A stretch of DNA of 64,000 bases, taken from Bacteroidota bacterium (GTDB lineage Bacteria > Bacteroidota > Bacteroidia > Flavobacteriales_D > Crocinitomicaceae). The stretch covers positions 124,001-188,000 of the forward strand of contig JACPUU010000001.1 in the NCBI GenBank assembly GCA_016192075.1, written 5' to 3'. This document shows, one piece after another, positions 1 through 7,655 of the stretch (its first letter is position 1; every line of letters begins with the position of its first letter). The notes under the pieces were generated by a model. The model saw only the letters and a list, made by a program, of their open reading frames with translations. It did no database searches and was not told where the DNA came from. The position numbers and the translations under genes were made by a program.

Positions 1-1742
1 TCTTCAGAATATGGTTTCATGAATGCTGACTGACCTTGCGGATCGTAGTAACTGATGTTGCCTAGTTTATCACTCAACCCGTAAATGGAAACCATGGCGT
101 AAGCCTGCTTGGTTACTTTTTCAAGGTCACTTAAAGCACCGGTAGAAATTTTACCAAACATAATTTCTTCCGCGGCGCGTCCGCCCAGGGCATAGCACAT
201 TTCATCTTCCAGCTGTTCGGTGGTTGTGATCTGGCGCTCCTCAGGCAAATACCAGGCAGCACCCAATGAACGGCCGCGTGGTACAATGGTTACTTTAATC
301 AGCGGAGAAGCGTGCTCCAGCAACCACGATGTGGTAGCATGGCCAGCCTCGTGGTAAGCAATGGTTTTTTTCTCCTCGGGTGTAATGATTTTATTTTTCT
401 TTTCAAGTCCGCCAACAATACGGTCAACGGCATCCAAAAAGTCTTGTTTCCCAACGGCTTTTTTCTTTTTACGGGCAGCAATCAAGGCAGCTTCATTGCA
501 AATGTTGGCAATATCAGCACCTGAGAATCCGGGAGTTTGTCTGGCAAGGAAATCAATGTCCAGATCTGTATCCAGTTTCAATGGCTTTAAATGAACCAAA
601 AAGATTTCTTTCCGCTCATTCACATCCGGCATGTCTACATAAATCTGGCGGTCAAAACGTCCGGCACGCATCAGGGCAGAATCAAGTACATCAGCCCGGT
701 TGGTAGCGGCCAGAATAATAACACCGCTGTTAGTTCCAAAACCATCCATCTCTGTCAACAACTGGTTCAGGGTATTTTCACGCTCGTCGTTTGAACCCAT
801 GTTGAGGTTTTTACCGCGGGCACGGCCAATGGCATCAATCTCATCAATAAAAATAATAGACGGTGCTTTTTCTTTGGCTTGTCTGAACAAATCACGCACG
901 CGTGACGCGCCAACACCCACAAACATTTCTACAAAATCAGATCCTGAAAGCGAGAAGAACGGTACTTTGGCTTCACCCGCAACAGCTTTCGCCAGCAAGG
1001 TTTTTCCGGTACCCGGAGGGCCAACCAGCAAAGCTCCTTTTGGAATTTTAGCTCCCAGCTCCGTATATTTTTTAGGGTTTTTAAGAAAGTCAACAATCTC
1101 TTCAATTTCTTCTTTAGCACCTTGTAAACCGGCAACATCTTTGAAAGTGGTGTTGGTTCCCTTGCCTTTTTCAAATACTTTGGCGCGTGATTTTCCAATG
1201 CTGAAAATATTACCGGCACCGCCTTGTCCGCCACCGCCGCCTGACATCCGGCGCATGATAATAATCCAGAATACGATCAGTATAATTGGGAATAACAGCC
1301 AGCCGAGAATATCAGATACCCAGTCTGTACGGTTTTCATAATTGATGTTGAATTTGTAGTTTGGACCTTTGGCTTCCAGCTCTTTCTCCAGCTCTTTCAT
1401 GTCATCGTTAAACGATTCCATGTCTTTGGTTTCAAACCGGGCATCGGGTGTGCGTCCGCCAAAACCTTCTTTTTTCTGAATGTGCTGGTATTTTACAGTA
1501 TCCAGTAATTTGATTGAATCAAGCTTGTTTTGTTTGAAATAGATTTCTGCCGTTTCCTGGTTTTTGATCACCACCATTTTTTCAACGTACCCGTGCTCTG
1601 CCAATTCATAAAAATCACTTTCCTGAATTTCAAGGTCGCGCCCGCTGAACTGAAACAGGTTGAAACTGATCAGTAATACAGCAATGATAGCGTAAATCCA
1701 GTACGCGTTAAATCCTTGTTTCTTTTTTGGTTCTTCTGCCAT
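1..1742 (-). CDS. ftsH: ATP-dependent zinc metalloprotease FtsH (C-terminus cut by window edge)
   Basis: Membrane-anchored AAA+ protease that extracts and degrades membrane and unstable cytosolic proteins. About 580 residues are visible. There is an N-terminal membrane segment (residues 8-25), a periplasmic FtsH-extracellular domain and a second membrane segment near residue 165. A Gly-rich linker follows. The Walker A motif GPPGTGKT lies near residue 241 (bases 999-1025) and the Walker B stretch IIFIDEID about 60 residues later. The zinc motif HEAGH is at bases 339-353 (residues 464-468), and the third zinc-ligand region (LSDLEKV) is also present. The ATG at 1740-1742 gives the expected N-terminus [10 protein letters not shown]. 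The gene follows rsfS with a 12-nt gap, so the two are probably cotranscribed. Only the C-terminal tail is missing, because the window starts inside the gene. Confidence 0.98.
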   Translation of the reverse strand, partial: MAEEPKKKQGFNAYWIYAIIAVLLISFNLFQFSGRDLEIQESDFYELAEHGYVEKMVVIKNQETAEIYFKQNKLDSIKLLDTVKYQHIQKKEGFGGRTPDARFETKDMESFNDDMKELEKELEAKGPNYKFNINYENRTDWVSDILGWLLFPIILIVFWIIIMRRMSGGGGGQGGAGNIFSIGKSRAKVFEKGKGTNTTFKDVAGLQGAKEEIEEIVDFLKNPKKYTELGAKIPKGALLVGPPGTGKTLLAKAVAGEAKVPFFSLSGSDFVEMFVGVGASRVRDLFRQAKEKAPSIIFIDEIDAIGRARGKNLNMGSNDERENTLNQLLTEMDGFGTNSGVIILAATNRADVLDSALMRAGRFDRQIYVDMPDVNERKEIFLVHLKPLKLDTDLDIDFLARQTPGFSGADIANICNEAALIAARKKKKAVGKQDFLDAVDRIVGGLEKKNKIITPEEKKTIAYHEAGHATTSWLLEHASPLIKVTIVPRGRSLGAAWYLPEERQITTTEQLEDEMCYALGGRAAEEIMFGKISTGALSDLEKVTKQAYAMVSIYGLSDKLGNISYYDPQGQSAFMKPYSE

Positions 1743-1754
1743 ACATTTTGTTGT

Positions 1755-2138
1755 CTATTGAAGATTCGGAATATCGGTTCGTTTTGCATCTGCCCATAAA
1801 TCTTCCAGGTTGTAGAATTCCCGTGTTTCTCTGAAAAAAATGTGAACCACCACGTTGACATAATCGAGCAAAATCCATTCTGAATTTCCTACGCCCTCTT
1901 CATGCCACGGTTTTTCTTTCAGTTCTTTACGCGTTTTTCTGACAACTGAGCTTGCCATACCTTCTACCTGGGTGCTTGAATCTCCGGTTGCAATTACAAA
2001 GTAGTCAGTTACGGCATTTTTCAATCCTGTCAGATCGAGAACTGCAATGTCTTTTCCTTTGATATCCTGTAATCCATCTACTATTGTTTCTACTAGTTGA
2101 CGAATAGCTTTATCTTTTATTTTAAGTGCTTTTGGCAT
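1755..2138 (-). CDS. rsfS: Ribosome silencing factor RsfS (Iojap family)
   Basis: RsfS binds ribosomal protein L14 and blocks subunit joining when nutrients are scarce. The protein has about 127 residues and carries the family hallmarks: VLDLTGL followed by TDYFVIATGDSSTQV, and near the end GNSEWILLDYVNVVVHIF and YNLEDLWADA. I place the start at the ATG at 2138 (MPKALKIKDK). The upstream in-frame TTG at 2159 overlaps a likely promoter -7 box (2157-2164), so it is unlikely to be translated. The gene is divergent from birA and lies directly upstream of ftsH, a common arrangement in Flavobacteriales. Confidence 0.95.
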   Translation of the reverse strand: MPKALKIKDKAIRQLVETIVDGLQDIKGKDIAVLDLTGLKNAVTDYFVIATGDSSTQVEGMASSVVRKTRKELKEKPWHEEGVGNSEWILLDYVNVVVHIFFRETREFYNLEDLWADAKRTDIPNLQ

Positions 2139-2156
2139 TCTTTGAAAATTATCGCG

Positions 2157-2164
2157 CAAAACTA
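2157..2164 (-). promoter_or_regulatory. Promoter -7 box for rsfS-ftsH
   Basis: On the minus strand this reads TAGTTTTG, matching the Bacteroidota -7 consensus TAnnTTTG. It lies 18 nt upstream of the rsfS ATG. No clear -33 TTG is present at the usual distance, so the call is moderate. Confidence 0.5.
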
Positions 2165-2170
2165 CGGTTT

Positions 2171-2204
2171 TTGTTCAAGCTAACCGAAAAATTGCCCACA
2201 TTTG
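2171..2204 (+). promoter_or_regulatory. Promoter for birA, nearly abutting the start codon
   Basis: TTG at 2171-2173, then 23 nt, then CACATTTG at 2197-2204, one mismatch from TAnnTTTG. Only six bases separate the box from the birA ATG at 2211, so the transcript would begin at or next to the start codon. Confidence 0.45.
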
Positions 2205-2210
2205 TTCGTC

Positions 2211-2951
2211 ATGTACTACAAAAGGTTAGAGCCGTATTTCATTCATCTGGAAACTGTTGATTCAACCAACAACTATGCTGCCAATCTTTTAAAGGAGACA
2301 AAACCAGTAAACGGAACCACCGTTCTGACAAAAAGGCAGACATCCGGAAGGGGGCAGCGCGGCAATTCCTGGCAGGCCGGTGCCGGACTGAATCTTACTT
2401 TTTCGGTGATTGTATATCCGGACATTGCCGTTAAACAGGTTTTTTACCTGAACATGGTTGTTTCCCTGGCGGTTGCAAAAGCCCTGGATGCTTCTATTGG
2501 GGGAATTTCTATCAAATGGCCGAATGATATTTATGCAGGTGATACCAAAATTGCCGGTATACTGATCGAAAATCAGTTTCGCGGAGAGCGTATAGCATCA
2601 GCAATACTCGGGATTGGAATTAACGTAAACCAGGTACAGTTTGAAAACAACCTGCAGGCCGTTTCACTTAAATCACTCACCGGTATTGACTTTTCGTTAG
2701 ATGACGTGTTTCAGAATTGTTACAACCAGCTTGATTTTTATCTGAATTTATTGATGGAGCAGCATTTTCAACTGCTTTCAAAACAGTATCACACACGTCT
2801 TTTGGGAATTAACCGTCAATTAAAATTTCAGGATGACACCGGTGATTTTGAAGGAGTAATTCAAGGCGTTGATGAAAGTGGCAAACTTAAAATACTGCGC
2901 AATGACGGGGTTCGGAAATACGATCTGAAAGAAGTTCGTTTTCTGTTTTAG
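2211..2951 (+). CDS. birA: Biotin--[acetyl-CoA-carboxylase] ligase
   Basis: Attaches biotin to the carrier domain of acetyl-CoA carboxylase and related enzymes via biotinyl-AMP. The protein has about 246 residues with the catalytic BPL domain: DSTNNYA near the N-terminus, the adenylate-binding motif GRGQRG, then KWPNDI and a catalytic-lysine region (KIAGILIE), and a short C-terminal SH3-like domain. There is no N-terminal helix-turn-helix, so this is a monofunctional enzyme rather than an E. coli-type repressor. A TTG nine bases upstream (2202) is in frame, but it lies inside the promoter box; ATG 2211 is preferred. Its 3' end overlaps the convergent SRPBCC gene by 4 nt. Confidence 0.95.
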   Translation: MYYKRLEPYFIHLETVDSTNNYAANLLKETKPVNGTTVLTKRQTSGRGQRGNSWQAGAGLNLTFSVIVYPDIAVKQVFYLNMVVSLAVAKALDASIGGISIKWPNDIYAGDTKIAGILIENQFRGERIASAILGIGINVNQVQFENNLQAVSLKSLTGIDFSLDDVFQNCYNQLDFYLNLLMEQHFQLLSKQYHTRLLGINRQLKFQDDTGDFEGVIQGVDESGKLKILRNDGVRKYDLKEVRFLF

Positions 2952-3355
2952 TCGGTATGTACTTTCTGCAACCGGTCAGCCATGTAATTAAAAAGATTGG
3001 TCAGGGGTTTCATAACCATCATTTTCAAAAAGGCGTTGATTTCACCGTTAAAATGCAAATGACATTCACAGCCTGATTCCACTTCTTTGATATGTACAAT
3101 CAGTGTGAACGGAAAAGGAGCTTTTTCACCCGATACGATGTCTATCTTATGCTCCGGATGAACTTCTTTTTTCACCAGCGGAATAATGGCTGCATTCTGA
3201 ATTTTGAATGAGCATTGGTCGTTGTCTGAACGCCAATCAGAAATTTTATCCTGCGGCAGCAGGTGAACAATGTTATTAAAATCACACAGGTAATCAAAAA
3301 CCACTTTTGATGACTTGTTTATTTTTACTTTATCACTTTCAATGATGGTAGACAT
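2948..3355 (-). CDS. SRPBCC (START-like) family protein
   Basis: A 135-residue protein with the hydrophobic-cavity START/polyketide-cyclase fold typical of SRPBCC proteins. An N-terminal beta strand is followed by SSKVVFDYLCDFNN, then alternating strands and a long C-terminal helix (FLKMMVMKPLTNLFNYMADRLQKV). The ligand is unknown. Its ATG overlaps the pyrE stop as TAATG, so translation is probably coupled to pyrE. The pyrE-SRPBCC pairing recurs in Flavobacteriales, but I know of no established functional link. Confidence 0.85.
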   Translation of the reverse strand: MSTIIESDKVKINKSSKVVFDYLCDFNNIVHLLPQDKISDWRSDNDQCSFKIQNAAIIPLVKKEVHPEHKIDIVSGEKAPFPFTLIVHIKEVESGCECHLHFNGEINAFLKMMVMKPLTNLFNYMADRLQKVHTD

Positions 3356-3996
3356 TAGCGATTCCAGTTTTCAGGGTTACTTCTCCAGGCCCGCAGTGAC
3401 TCAAGGTCATTTTCAGTGATGTAATTGGTGGTGATGGCATGTTCAACCAAATGTGAATAATCTGAAAGAGTGAAAAACGGACACTCTGCTGCTTCAAAAC
3501 TTTTTGTTGCTTTTTCAAATCCGTACGAGAAAATAGCGCCCAGTCCAAGTACATTGCAACCTGCTTTACGTAAGGCTTCAACGGCTTTAAGACTGCTGCC
3601 CCCGGTTGAAATCAAATCTTCAATAACAACAACGCGCTGCCCAGCCTGAATTTCTCCTTCAATCTGGTTTTCAAGGCCGTGACCTTTTGATTCAGAACGT
3701 ACGTAAACAAACGGGAGTCCCATTTCTTCAGCTACCAGGGCGCCAATGGCAATGCCTCCGGTTGCTACGCCGGCAATAACATCAACAGCTCCAAAAGCCT
3801 CTGTAATCTGTTCTGAAAAAGTCTGGCGTATGGCGGTACGGATTTTTGGGTAGGACAATGTTTTCCGGTTGTCACAATAAATCGGAGCCTTCCATCCGCT
3901 GGCCCAGGTAAAGGGATTTGAGGGTTGTAGTTTAACGGCTTTAATCTGTAATAAAAAATCAGCTATTTTTAGAGCCTTATCCTTATCTAAAATCAT
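3355..3996 (-). CDS. pyrE: Orotate phosphoribosyltransferase
   Basis: Converts orotate and PRPP to orotidine 5'-phosphate in de novo pyrimidine synthesis. It has 213 residues, a normal length. Visible features are FTWASGWKAPIYCDNR near the N-terminus, a VIAGVATGGIAIG loop, and the PRPP-binding signature VVVIEDLISTGGSS. The frame stays open upstream to 4299, but that part overlaps the divergent Nudix gene and lacks similarity. ATG 3996 gives the usual N-terminus MILDKDKALKIADFL. A TACATTTG promoter box lies six bases before this ATG. Confidence 0.96.
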   Translation of the reverse strand: MILDKDKALKIADFLLQIKAVKLQPSNPFTWASGWKAPIYCDNRKTLSYPKIRTAIRQTFSEQITEAFGAVDVIAGVATGGIAIGALVAEEMGLPFVYVRSESKGHGLENQIEGEIQAGQRVVVIEDLISTGGSSLKAVEALRKAGCNVLGLGAIFSYGFEKATKSFEAAECPFFTLSDYSHLVEHAITTNYITENDLESLRAWRSNPENWNR

Positions 3997-4002
3997 AGGC
4001 GG

Positions 4003-4032
4003 CAAATGTACAAAGTATTTATTGATAACAAA
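4003..4032 (-). promoter_or_regulatory. pyrE promoter overlapping the Nudix start codon
   Basis: On the minus strand: TTTG (4032-4029), 18 nt, then TACATTTG (4010-4003), six bases before the pyrE ATG. The ATG of the divergent Nudix gene (4006-4008) is contained inside this -7 box. Confidence 0.6.
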
Positions 4033-4491
4033 TCGGTAATTTTTAATGTCACAGACGAGGATGCGCTTGTGCGTGAGTTTTCTGGTTTTAAGTTTGTAGA
4101 AGCCGCTGGCGGAATTGTGCAGCGGGGTAATGCGTATCTTTTTATAAAACGCCATGGCTGCTGGGACATTCCCAAAGGCAAGATTGAAAAAGGTGAACGG
4201 CCTGAAACAGCGGCCGTGCGGGAGATTGAAGAAGAGTGCGGGCTGGTAAAACCTGAAATTGAAAAGCACCTGGTGAATACCTGGCATACTTATGAACACA
4301 AGGGCCGGATGGTGTTGAAAAAAACTTACTGGTACCTGCTTCGGTCAACGGATAAAGAACTGAACCTGGTTCCGCAGCTTGAAGAAGGAATAACCGAGGT
4401 TAAATTGTTTGACAAAAATCAGTTCAGCCTGATCAAATCCAATACGTACCTTTCAATTCTGGAAGTGATTAACGCCCTTGAAAAAGATTAA
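4006..4491 (+). CDS. Nudix hydrolase
   Basis: Hydrolyses a nucleoside diphosphate linked to another moiety; the substrate cannot be predicted. It has 161 residues with a complete Nudix box (GX5EX7REUXEEXGU) at roughly residues 63-85, including the metal-binding REIEEECGL. The box is preceded by the strand AAGGIVQRGNAYLFIKR and the helix start WDIPKGKIEKGE. The first 30 residues are an N-terminal extension seen in many Bacteroidota homologues. The gene is divergent from pyrE with only 9 nt between start codons, and its start lies inside the pyrE -7 box. Confidence 0.93.
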   Translation: MYKVFIDNKSVIFNVTDEDALVREFSGFKFVEAAGGIVQRGNAYLFIKRHGCWDIPKGKIEKGERPETAAVREIEEECGLVKPEIEKHLVNTWHTYEHKGRMVLKKTYWYLLRSTDKELNLVPQLEEGITEVKLFDKNQFSLIKSNTYLSILEVINALEKD

Positions 4492-4512
4492 ATTACTGAA
4501 AACGTGTTGAGT

Positions 4513-4929
4513 ATGAATACTAAAAAAGCATCCGGATTTTTAAAAATTGTTGTGACGGTGTTGTTGCTTTATACGCTCTGGACTTTAATCATTTCAATAC
4601 GTGAACTGCTGCTACCTGTTGAACATCACGGTGAGTTTGATGCGCTGAAGAACTTTTCGCAGGGAATAATCCTTATAGTGATTTGCATTTTTACCGTGTT
4701 ACTCTTAGTCTGTGCATTCCTTTTACTAAGACTGAAAAAATGGGCATTCATTGTTTCAATACTTCTTCTTTTACTTTTAATCCCACTTGCTGACCTGGTT
4801 CCAACACCGGACTTACTCCTTCCTGTTTCAGACGGAAATACGCTGGCTGCGGTAAAGGAAATTATTCCGGTCATTCTTGTTGCGTTATTAATCAGCAGGT
4901 TAAGGGAGTTTTGGCCAAAGAAAAGCTGA
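4513..4929 (+). CDS. Small multi-pass membrane protein of unknown function
   Basis: A 138-residue protein with four predicted membrane segments: about residues 9-30, 50-73, 76-97 and 115-132. Short basic loops join them, and it ends in REFWPKKS. I do not recognise a family. It follows the Nudix gene by about 20 nt on the same strand and may share its transcript. The GTG at 4504 is in frame, but the ATG at 4513 (MNTKKASGF) looks better. Confidence 0.7.
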   Translation: MNTKKASGFLKIVVTVLLLYTLWTLIISIRELLLPVEHHGEFDALKNFSQGIILIVICIFTVLLLVCAFLLLRLKKWAFIVSILLLLLLIPLADLVPTPDLLLPVSDGNTLAAVKEIIPVILVALLISRLREFWPKKS

Positions 4930-5011
4930 GGTGAAAAATTATTTTCAGGATTCCTGTTACTTTTATCCAAGGCAGACATTTTAAAGAAAAACCCAACGAA
5001 TCCTGGCACAA

Positions 5012-5557
5012 ATTAAAGGTTCATATAAGAATGAAGACAGCGTACTTGTTAACGCTGCTAAAAAGGACAGAAATGCCTTTGCTGCCATTTATGATAAATA
5101 CTTCGAACGCATTTACCTGTTTATTTTCAGAAGGGTGGGAGACGAGGATCTGGCCGGGGACATTTGCCAGGAGACGATGCTGAAAGTGATGTTTAATATT
5201 GGGAAGTATGAAGACCGCGGAATTCCTTTTTCTGCCTGGCTTTATCGCATTGCCTCAAACGAGGTGAATTTGTTTTTCAGGCAAAAAAATAAAAATACCA
5301 CCGTTGAAATTCAGGAGAGACACCTGAAAGATCTGATGCATGAAGGCGAACTGGGTAAAATGGATAGTGAAGAAGATCAGGAAAAACTGGTACAGCTGAT
5401 GACCAAACTCAAGCCCGAACAGACAGAGATTATTGAGCTCCGTTTTTTTCTTGAATATTCTTTCAAAGAAATTGCCGACTTTTATAATATCACTGAAGCC
5501 AATGCTAAGATGAGACTGTACCGCATTCTTGAAAAAATGAAGCAGGACTGGAAATAA
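5012..5557 (+). CDS. RNA polymerase sigma factor (ECF-like), start codon unusual
   Basis: Sigma-70 family protein with region 2 and region 4. Region 2 begins at LVNAAKKDRNAFAAIYDKYF and continues through DICQETMLKVMFNIGKY and PFSAWLYRIASNEV. Region 4 is LKPEQTEIIELRFFLEYSFKEIADFY followed by a recognition helix. Coding similarity clearly extends upstream of the GTG at 5135, since region 2.1 is encoded from about 5039 and the frame is open back to 4985. No ATG, GTG or TTG occurs in frame there. I extend the gene to the ATT at 5012 as one possible start; ATC 5000 and CTG 5003 are alternatives. GTG 5135 would truncate region 2.1. A sequencing indel is possible. The downstream small membrane protein may be cotranscribed. 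Confidence 0.75.
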   Translation: MKGSYKNEDSVLVNAAKKDRNAFAAIYDKYFERIYLFIFRRVGDEDLAGDICQETMLKVMFNIGKYEDRGIPFSAWLYRIASNEVNLFFRQKNKNTTVEIQERHLKDLMHEGELGKMDSEEDQEKLVQLMTKLKPEQTEIIELRFFLEYSFKEIADFYNITEANAKMRLYRILEKMKQDWK

Positions 5558-5562
5558 ATTAA

Positions 5563-5817
5563 ATGAGAAAGTATAAAGTAAATAGAACCGCAACGCAAAA
5601 AGTTCCCTCACAGGAAACGATTGAAAAGTACAAAGACTTTTCGCGGCTTTCTCATGCTTATGATCACTATACCAAACGGCCTAAAAAGCCTATCTATAAA
5701 GACAAACGCATGTTTTTGTTCATTCTGCTGATTGCGCTGATGGCGTATTTGCTGTCTGAGTCGTTTGCCGATGAAAAAGAAGATACCGGTAAAGATTCGG
5801 TGGAGGAGTCGAGGTGA
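5563..5817 (+). CDS. Small single-pass membrane protein downstream of sigma factor
   Basis: An 84-residue protein starting 5 nt after the sigma-factor stop, so very likely in the same operon. It has a basic, soluble N-terminal half, one membrane segment at about residues 50-65 (MFLFILLIALMAYLL) and a short acidic tail (DEKEDTGKDSVEESR). The layout (cytosolic N-terminus, one membrane helix) and position resemble a regulator partner of the sigma factor, but no anti-sigma motif is visible and the role is inferred only. The purine-rich minisatellite begins at its stop codon. Confidence 0.75.
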   Translation: MRKYKVNRTATQKVPSQETIEKYKDFSRLSHAYDHYTKRPKKPIYKDKRMFLFILLIALMAYLLSESFADEKEDTGKDSVEESR

Positions 5818-5965
5818 GAGGTGAGAGGTAAGGAGTAAGAAATAAGGAGTAAGGGAGTAAGAAGTAAGGAAGTAAGGAGTAAGGGAGTAAGAAATAAGGA
5901 AGTAAGAAGTAAGGGGGTAAGAGATAAGGAGCAAGAAATAAGGAAGTAAGAAGTAAGGGGGGCCT
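5814..5965 (+). repeat. AGTAAG-type purine-rich minisatellite, copy 1
   Basis: About 150 bases made of imperfect 7-9 base units of the form GRRGTAAG (for example GGAGTAAG, GAAGTAAG, GAAATAAG). It starts at the stop codon of the small membrane protein and ends at the 3' end of the convergent aldehyde dehydrogenase. The opposite strand reads as a repetitive SLLPYFLLPY peptide that is not credible as protein. The same unit recurs at 7429-7500. Confidence 0.9.
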
Positions 5966-5971
5966 CATCCC

Positions 5972-7345
5972 TTACCGTTGCGTTACAATTAGTTTTTCCT
6001 GCAGCAGATCTTCAATGCTGTATTTGATACCGCCGGTTCCGAGGCCAGACTGATCTCTTCCCGCAAAAGGCATCCAGTCAACTCTGAAGGCTGTGTGATC
6101 ATTAATCATAACCGCTGAGGCATTCAGTTTGCCGGCAGCTTCGAGGGCCCGGTTTTCATTCTGACTGAACACAGATGCCTGAAAGTGAAAAGGTGTATCA
6201 TTTGCTTTTTGAATAGCTTCATCTGTTGATTTAAATGGATAGACGCAAACAACCGGCCCGAAAATTTCATGGGTTGACACGCTTGATTTTGCAGCCGGAT
6301 TCAGTAAAATAGTAGGCGCGTAGCAGGTTTCTGCAATTCGTTTGCCGCCGGTAACAAGGTGTGTACCTTCTGCAATAGCCTGGGTTACCCAGGTGTCAAT
6401 ACGATTCAGTTCATTCACTGTGATAAGAGGCCCCACTGCTGTTTCTGGTTTCAGCGGATCACCTACAAGCAGTTGGTCAGCCTGTTGTTTTAAGGCCGAA
6501 CATAGTTTTTCAGCAATGGATTCCTGTACAAAAATTCGCTGTGTTGATACGCATACCTGTCCGGCATGATAAAATGAACCTTTGATCAGTGCCGGAATCA
6601 TGGAGTTAAAATCAGCATCTTCAAAAACAAGTGAAGGTGCAATGCCGCCATGTTCCAGTGCGCAGCGGGTACCAGCCGCAAGTTTTGACCGCAGATACCA
6701 GCCAACTTTAGCTGAACCAATAAAGCTCATAAAATTAACGCGGCTGTCACAGGCCAGTTTTTCAGCCAGTTCATTTTCACAAAGTACTGCCTGGCACCAG
6801 CCATCGGGCATACCGGCCTCAGCCAGAATTTCAAGTAAACGCAAACAGGAGAGGGGGGTGCGCAAATCAGGTTTTACAATGACAGGGCAACCGGCCGCGA
6901 AAGCTGTTACCACCTGGTGAACAATTAAATTCAACGGGTGATTAAAAGCGCTGATGGCAACCACCAGTCCAATGGGTTCTTTAACGGTATAAGCTCTTTT
7001 AGTTTTAGACGCTGCATTTAACCCCATTGGAATTTCAGTGCCCGTAATTTCAGAAACATAATCACGTGAAAGCCGGACACCGTGTATGGCACGCAGTACT
7101 TCTACTTTTGAATCCAGATAGGGTTTGCCGCCTTCACTGGTTGCCAGCAGGGTAAGTTGTTCTACCTGAGATTCCATGATTTCTGCTGCGCGATTCAAAA
7201 TCCGGATGCGATCTTCTTTCAGAAGGCCGAGCGGAAAATTTTTGCTCAGGTTTTTTCCGCACTGAATTTTTTGTTCAATGTTAGTTTCGGTTTCAAGTGT
7301 TATTGAGCCAACTAATTGTTGATTGTAAGGTGAACGAATTTCCAT
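5972..7345 (-). CDS. NAD(P)-dependent aldehyde dehydrogenase family protein
   Basis: Oxidises an aldehyde to the acid or acyl group; the substrate is not clear. It has 457 residues, slightly short for the family. Visible are the cofactor-binding region PIGLVVAISAFNHPLNLI with VIVKPDLRTPLS, the general-base Glu region ALEHGGIAPSLV, and the catalytic cysteine in AGQVCVSTQRIFV. The C-terminal EIFGPVVCVYPF motif is also present. The Glu motif is EHGG rather than the common ELGG. It is the only gene between two copies of the AGTAAG minisatellite. It could belong to the lactaldehyde/glyceraldehyde-phosphate type group, but that is a guess. Confidence 0.93.
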   Translation of the reverse strand: MEIRSPYNQQLVGSITLETETNIEQKIQCGKNLSKNFPLGLLKEDRIRILNRAAEIMESQVEQLTLLATSEGGKPYLDSKVEVLRAIHGVRLSRDYVSEITGTEIPMGLNAASKTKRAYTVKEPIGLVVAISAFNHPLNLIVHQVVTAFAAGCPVIVKPDLRTPLSCLRLLEILAEAGMPDGWCQAVLCENELAEKLACDSRVNFMSFIGSAKVGWYLRSKLAAGTRCALEHGGIAPSLVFEDADFNSMIPALIKGSFYHAGQVCVSTQRIFVQESIAEKLCSALKQQADQLLVGDPLKPETAVGPLITVNELNRIDTWVTQAIAEGTHLVTGGKRIAETCYAPTILLNPAAKSSVSTHEIFGPVVCVYPFKSTDEAIQKANDTPFHFQASVFSQNENRALEAAGKLNASAVMINDHTAFRVDWMPFAGRDQSGLGTGGIKYSIEDLLQEKLIVTQR

Positions 7346-7428
7346 AACGGAATGATTGATTGCTATAAAATCAGAAATACACAGCTAATTTAAGATTTCC
7401 TGATGAGAATGGGAGTGGTGGTTTTTTA

Positions 7429-7500
7429 GGGGGAGGAGGTAAGGAGTAAGGGGTAAGGGGTAAGGAAGTAAGAGGTAAGGGATAAGGAAGGAAGTAATAA
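7429..7500 (+). repeat. AGTAAG-type purine-rich minisatellite, copy 2
   Basis: About 70 bases of the same unit as at 5814-5965 (GGAGTAAG, GGGTAAG, GAAGTAAG, GGATAAG). It lies upstream of the aldehyde dehydrogenase, so the gene is bracketed by the same low-complexity sequence in the same orientation. Confidence 0.85.
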
Positions 7501-7514
7501 GGATTCTCTCTTTC

Positions 7515-7640
7515 CTGCGCCAACGCTGACCTTGCTGTGCCGTGCACCTACGCTGAGCGCCTATGCTGAAGCTCCGGCGTAAGCATAAGCTTCTGCGCAA
7601 GCGGCTACGCGAAGGCAACGAGCTCCGGCGTAAGCGTTCA
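7515..7640. repeat. GC-rich intergenic repeat cluster
   Basis: Part of the 310-base gap 7346-7655. It contains two exact copies of AGCTCCGGCGTAAGC (7570-7584 and 7621-7635), with related inverted pieces between them (TATGCT/AGCATA, GAAGCT/AGCTTC) and ACGCTGA repeats on the left. It is clearly richer in G+C than its surroundings. Arginine/serine-rich open frames across it are by-products of the repeat. Confidence 0.75.
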
Positions 7641-7655
7641 TGGCTCTTCACTCAT

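Noticed and set aside
700-1341. A 213-residue open frame on the plus strand within ftsH
   Set aside because: It is the opposite strand of the strongly conserved FtsH AAA domain and shows no protein features of its own.
4142-4348. N-terminal extension of pyrE up to 4299
   Set aside because: It overlaps the conserved Nudix gene on the other strand and lies upstream of a good promoter box.
5608-5968. Open frames encoding PYFLLPY/SLLPYFLL repeats
   Set aside because: They are translations of the AGTAAG minisatellite; there is no start context or domain.
5972-7345. Aldehyde dehydrogenase as partner of the ACMSD-type enzyme
   Set aside because: It is 31 kb away, and nothing in its sequence points to 2-aminomuconate semialdehyde.
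7385-7651. Arg/Ser-rich 88-residue open frame
   Set aside because: It spans two unrelated repeat arrays and has no plausible protein composition.
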